Assembly: GCA_016795125.1 (NCBI GenBank)
Contig: JAEUIG010000001.1
Span: 1 to 6,482, forward strand
Length of the DNA stretch: 6,482 nt
Reading direction: 5' to 3'
Source: Planctomycetaceae bacterium
GTDB lineage: Bacteria; Planctomycetota; Planctomycetia; Planctomycetales; Planctomycetaceae
The translations under genes were made by a program, and so were the position numbers. Under the pieces are notes generated by a model, which saw only the letters and a program-made list of their open reading frames with translations, was not told where the DNA came from and searched no databases. Of the stretch, positions 4,313-6,482 are shown piece by piece (the first letter of the stretch is position 1; every line of letters begins with the position of its first letter).

Positions 4313-6184
4313 ATGGCCAATAAACGTCGATCCGCGTGGTTGCTGGCGATTACGATCGCGCTTGCCGGCGTTGCCGCCTTTGCCTGGTTGTCACGCGGCG
4401 CGAACCGCCGCGTCGCGGATGTCGATCCGCTCCCGCCGGTCGCGCCCTCGATGTACAGGAACGTCGAGCCTCAGGCCAGGTTTGTCGGCGTGAGCGCCTG
4501 TCGCGAGTGCCACCCCGACCAGCACGACTCCTGGTCGCAGACGGCACACAGCCGTGCGCTCGCCGGAGTTGACTCACAGCGCGAGCCGGCGCCGGGGACG
4601 TTTCAGCACCCCCCTTCGGGACGCAACTACGAGGTCGTCGCCGAGGGAACGAAATTGCGCCATCGGGAAACGACGCGCTCCGCCGCCGGCGACGAACTGC
4701 CGCTGACGGATCTCCCGATGCAGTACGTGATCGGCTCCGGGCGGTTCTCGCGCAGCTACATTGCGTCGCGCGACGGATTCCTGGTGGAGTCGCCGATCAC
4801 CTGGTATGCCGGGCCGGCGAAATGGGGCATCTCACCGGGATACGATGTTCATAACCCCGGATTTGAACGGCCGATCACCAGCGAGTGCATGAATTGCCAC
4901 GTCGGTCGCGCCGATCCGGAGCGCGGCGCGGTGCAGCGATTCGCGGTGCACTCCCAGGCCATTGATTGCGAGCGCTGCCACGGCCCAGGCTCGCTGCACG
5001 TCGCGGCGCGCCGCGACGCCCCGGCCGGTTCCTTGAGTGCCGAGCCTGATCTCACGATTGCCAACCCCGCACGCATGACGCGCGCCGAGCGCGAAGATGT
5101 CTGTGCGCAATGCCATCTGCACAGCGCCGCCACCGTGGACCTGCGCGGGCGTCATCGCAGCGACTTCCGGCCCGGCCAGAACCTCGCGGACTTCTGCATC
5201 CACTACGCGCTGGAAACGCCGCAGCGCGACATGCGGGTCGTCGGACACATGGAGCAGATGCGGTTGAGCGCCTGTTACCGCGGGTCCGACGCGCTCACCT
5301 GCACGACCTGCCACGATCCGCATCGTCCGACGCCCGCCGGAGACGCCGGCGAGGCCGTCGCTTTCTTTCGCGGCAAGTGCCTGGAATGCCACAGCGAATC
5401 GGCCTGCGGCGTGCCGCGCGAAACCCGGCTGCAGGCACACGCGGACGACAACTGCATGGCGTGTCACATGCCCACGTCCAAAACCGACATTCCGCACTTT
5501 GCATTCACGCATCATCGAATCGGCATCCATGCACCGGAAGACGCCGTGACGCCCGATCGCAACAGCCTGCTGCTGCCGATGGAGGACGTCGCACATCTTC
5601 CGCAGATCGAGCGCGACCGGTGCGCCGGACTCGCCTATCTGCAGGCGGCCGGCACGCGCGAGTCGCCGGACGCCGTCGCGGCGTTCCAGCAGCGCGCGTT
5701 GACTCTGCTGCAGGCCGTTCGCGAACGCGGCCTCGTCGATCCGGAAGTGGACGCGGCACTCGCCCGACTGCAGTGGGGCGTCGATCAGGAACGCACCATC
5801 GAAATGGCCGAATCCGTGCTCGAACAGCCGCACGCCAGTCCGGAGGCGCACGTCACCGCGCTGTTCACGCTGGGAACCTCGCGGCTTGATCGCAAAGAGT
5901 ACTCAGCAGCACTCCCGCTCCTGGAAGAGCTGGTCACCCTGCGACTGGCCTCCGAGGACTGGTACCTGCTCAGCAAATGTCGCCAGGAACTGGGCGACGC
6001 CGGCGGCGCATTGATGGCCGCCGAGCGCGCCGTGCAGGTTTCTCCGCAATACCCGCAACTGGCAAAGCACCTGGCGGAGATGCTGGCAGCGTCGGATCGC
6101 CCCGAGGAGGCCGCCGCCGCACGCCGCCGCGCCGAACAGCTCACCGGCAGCAGCCTGCGGCAGTCCCAGCCAGCGGGAAAATGA
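4313..6184 (+). CDS. Seven-haem c-type cytochrome (cytochrome c554-like) with C-terminal TPRs
   Basis: The product has 623 residues. An N-terminal basic stretch and hydrophobic segment (about 8-27) form a signal anchor or signal peptide, placing the protein in the periplasm. Seven CXXCH haem-attachment motifs start at Cys63, 192, 219, 264, 330, 356 and 381. The first lies in 'FVGVSACRECHPDQHDSW', typical of the cytochrome c554 family domain, and 'IDCERCHGPGSLHV' is also characteristic of multihaem cytochromes. Many additional His residues could be distal haem ligands. From about 430 to 610 the chain is alpha-helical, with recognisable TPRs at about 512-613 and more degenerate helices before. 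The role is electron transfer; partner and substrate are unknown, and an enzymatic role cannot be excluded. The ATG at 4313 is preferred: the in-frame TTG at 4304 is one base from the GAGGTG site, too close to be used. The gene is 71 bases from the lipoprotein gene and ends 28 bases from a convergent gene. Confidence 0.92.
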   Translation: MANKRRSAWLLAITIALAGVAAFAWLSRGANRRVADVDPLPPVAPSMYRNVEPQARFVGVSACRECHPDQHDSWSQTAHSRALAGVDSQREPAPGTFQHPPSGRNYEVVAEGTKLRHRETTRSAAGDELPLTDLPMQYVIGSGRFSRSYIASRDGFLVESPITWYAGPAKWGISPGYDVHNPGFERPITSECMNCHVGRADPERGAVQRFAVHSQAIDCERCHGPGSLHVAARRDAPAGSLSAEPDLTIANPARMTRAEREDVCAQCHLHSAATVDLRGRHRSDFRPGQNLADFCIHYALETPQRDMRVVGHMEQMRLSACYRGSDALTCTTCHDPHRPTPAGDAGEAVAFFRGKCLECHSESACGVPRETRLQAHADDNCMACHMPTSKTDIPHFAFTHHRIGIHAPEDAVTPDRNSLLLPMEDVAHLPQIERDRCAGLAYLQAAGTRESPDAVAAFQQRALTLLQAVRERGLVDPEVDAALARLQWGVDQERTIEMAESVLEQPHASPEAHVTALFTLGTSRLDRKEYSAALPLLEELVTLRLASEDWYLLSKCRQELGDAGGALMAAERAVQVSPQYPQLAKHLAEMLAASDRPEEAAAARRRAEQLTGSSLRQSQPAGK

Positions 6185-6212
6185 TCGCTGGCGCGCCGTG
6201 TCCGGCCGTCGA

Positions 6213-6482
6213 TTATCGAGGCAGGGCTTCGAGCGCGGCCCGAGCAGGCGAAAAGCGCGGGTCGATGCGCAGCGCCGCTTCGTACGCTTCGCGGGCATGT
6301 GCCGGCTGGCCTGCGACGCGATAGGCCTCCCCCAGAAAGAACTGGACTTCGAGGTTCGCTGCTTCGCGCTCCGCTGCCGGCTGCAGCACGGCGAGAGCGG
6401 CGTCTCCGTTTCCCTGCAGAATCCGTACTTTCGCGAGATCGAGCGTCGTTTCCAGGCCAGGTTGCAAAGCGATTGCCCGCTC
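6213..6482 (-). CDS. TPR-containing protein, C-terminal part
   Basis: The minus-strand frame is open from the window edge to a TAA at 6215-6213, giving 89 residues of an incomplete protein. It starts in the last helix of one TPR ('ERAIALQPG') and continues with a degenerate repeat ('TLDLAKVRILQGNGDAALAV') and a good one ('LEVQFFLGEAYRVAGQPAHA', then 'EAYEAALRIDP'). It ends soon after in 'ALEALPR'. A TTG at 6467 could be mistaken for a start, but it encodes Leu in the conserved 'AIALQPG' end of the previous repeat, so the gene continues beyond the window. Any N-terminal catalytic domain is out of view. The gene is convergent with the cytochrome gene, with 28 bases between and no evident terminator. 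It is a third TPR protein in the window, which may reflect a functional link. Confidence 0.85.
   Translation of the reverse strand, partial: ERAIALQPGLETTLDLAKVRILQGNGDAALAVLQPAAEREAANLEVQFFLGEAYRVAGQPAHAREAYEAALRIDPRFSPARAALEALPR

Noticed and set aside
4832..5851. A 339-codon minus-strand open frame opposite the cytochrome gene.
   Set aside because: It is antisense to the haem-motif region and has no recognisable domain or ribosome binding site.
6185..6218. Terminator between the two convergent genes (GGCGCGCC palindrome, or TCGAT-T-ATCGA at 6208-6218).
   Set aside because: Both are short palindromes with too small a loop or no T-run, and the second overlaps the stop codon of the minus-strand gene.

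Overview
The window is GC-rich bacterial DNA that most probably comes from a planctomycete. Three things point there: a DUF1559-type protein with a prepilin-like N-terminus (positions 2605-3615), small transthyretin/carboxypeptidase-regulatory-like proteins ending in or resembling the 'NPPINFDLKSK' type (1-279 and 3753-4241), and large exported enzymes fused to TPR tails (314-2446 and 4313-6184). No genus can be assigned from the sequence alone. No tRNA, rRNA, CRISPR array, insertion sequence or phage gene is visible.

Layout from left to right. (1) The 3' end of a transthyretin-like protein gene. (2) After only 34 bases, a lipoprotein of the alkaline phosphatase/sulfatase superfamily with seven C-terminal TPRs. 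(3) A 158-base intergenic region with a possible weak terminator overlapping the stop codon, an inverted repeat and a candidate promoter. (4) A DUF1559 pseudopilin-like gene. (5) A transthyretin-like lipoprotein gene with a clear start, ribosome binding site and lipobox. (6) A 15-base-pair hairpin whose 3' arm carries the only visible ribosome binding site for the next gene. (7) A seven-haem c-type cytochrome with a TPR tail. (8) Convergent to it, on the minus strand, the C-terminal end of a TPR protein that runs off the window.

All complete products are predicted to be exported or membrane-anchored: two by lipoboxes, one by a prepilin-like segment, one by an N-terminal signal anchor. The DUF1559 and transthyretin-like genes form a pair of a kind common in planctomycetes, and the partial gene at the left edge may be the tail of a second such pair. 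Three of the six genes carry TPRs, so the recurring theme is cell-surface or periplasmic proteins built for protein-protein contact, one a hydrolase or transferase and one an electron carrier. Their shared pathway is not shown by the sequence.

The points most worth checking are the threonine that replaces the formylglycine Cys/Ser in the sulfatase-like protein, which argues against sulfatase chemistry, and the hairpin that would bury the ribosome binding site of the cytochrome gene. I did not find a clearly new multi-gene system.
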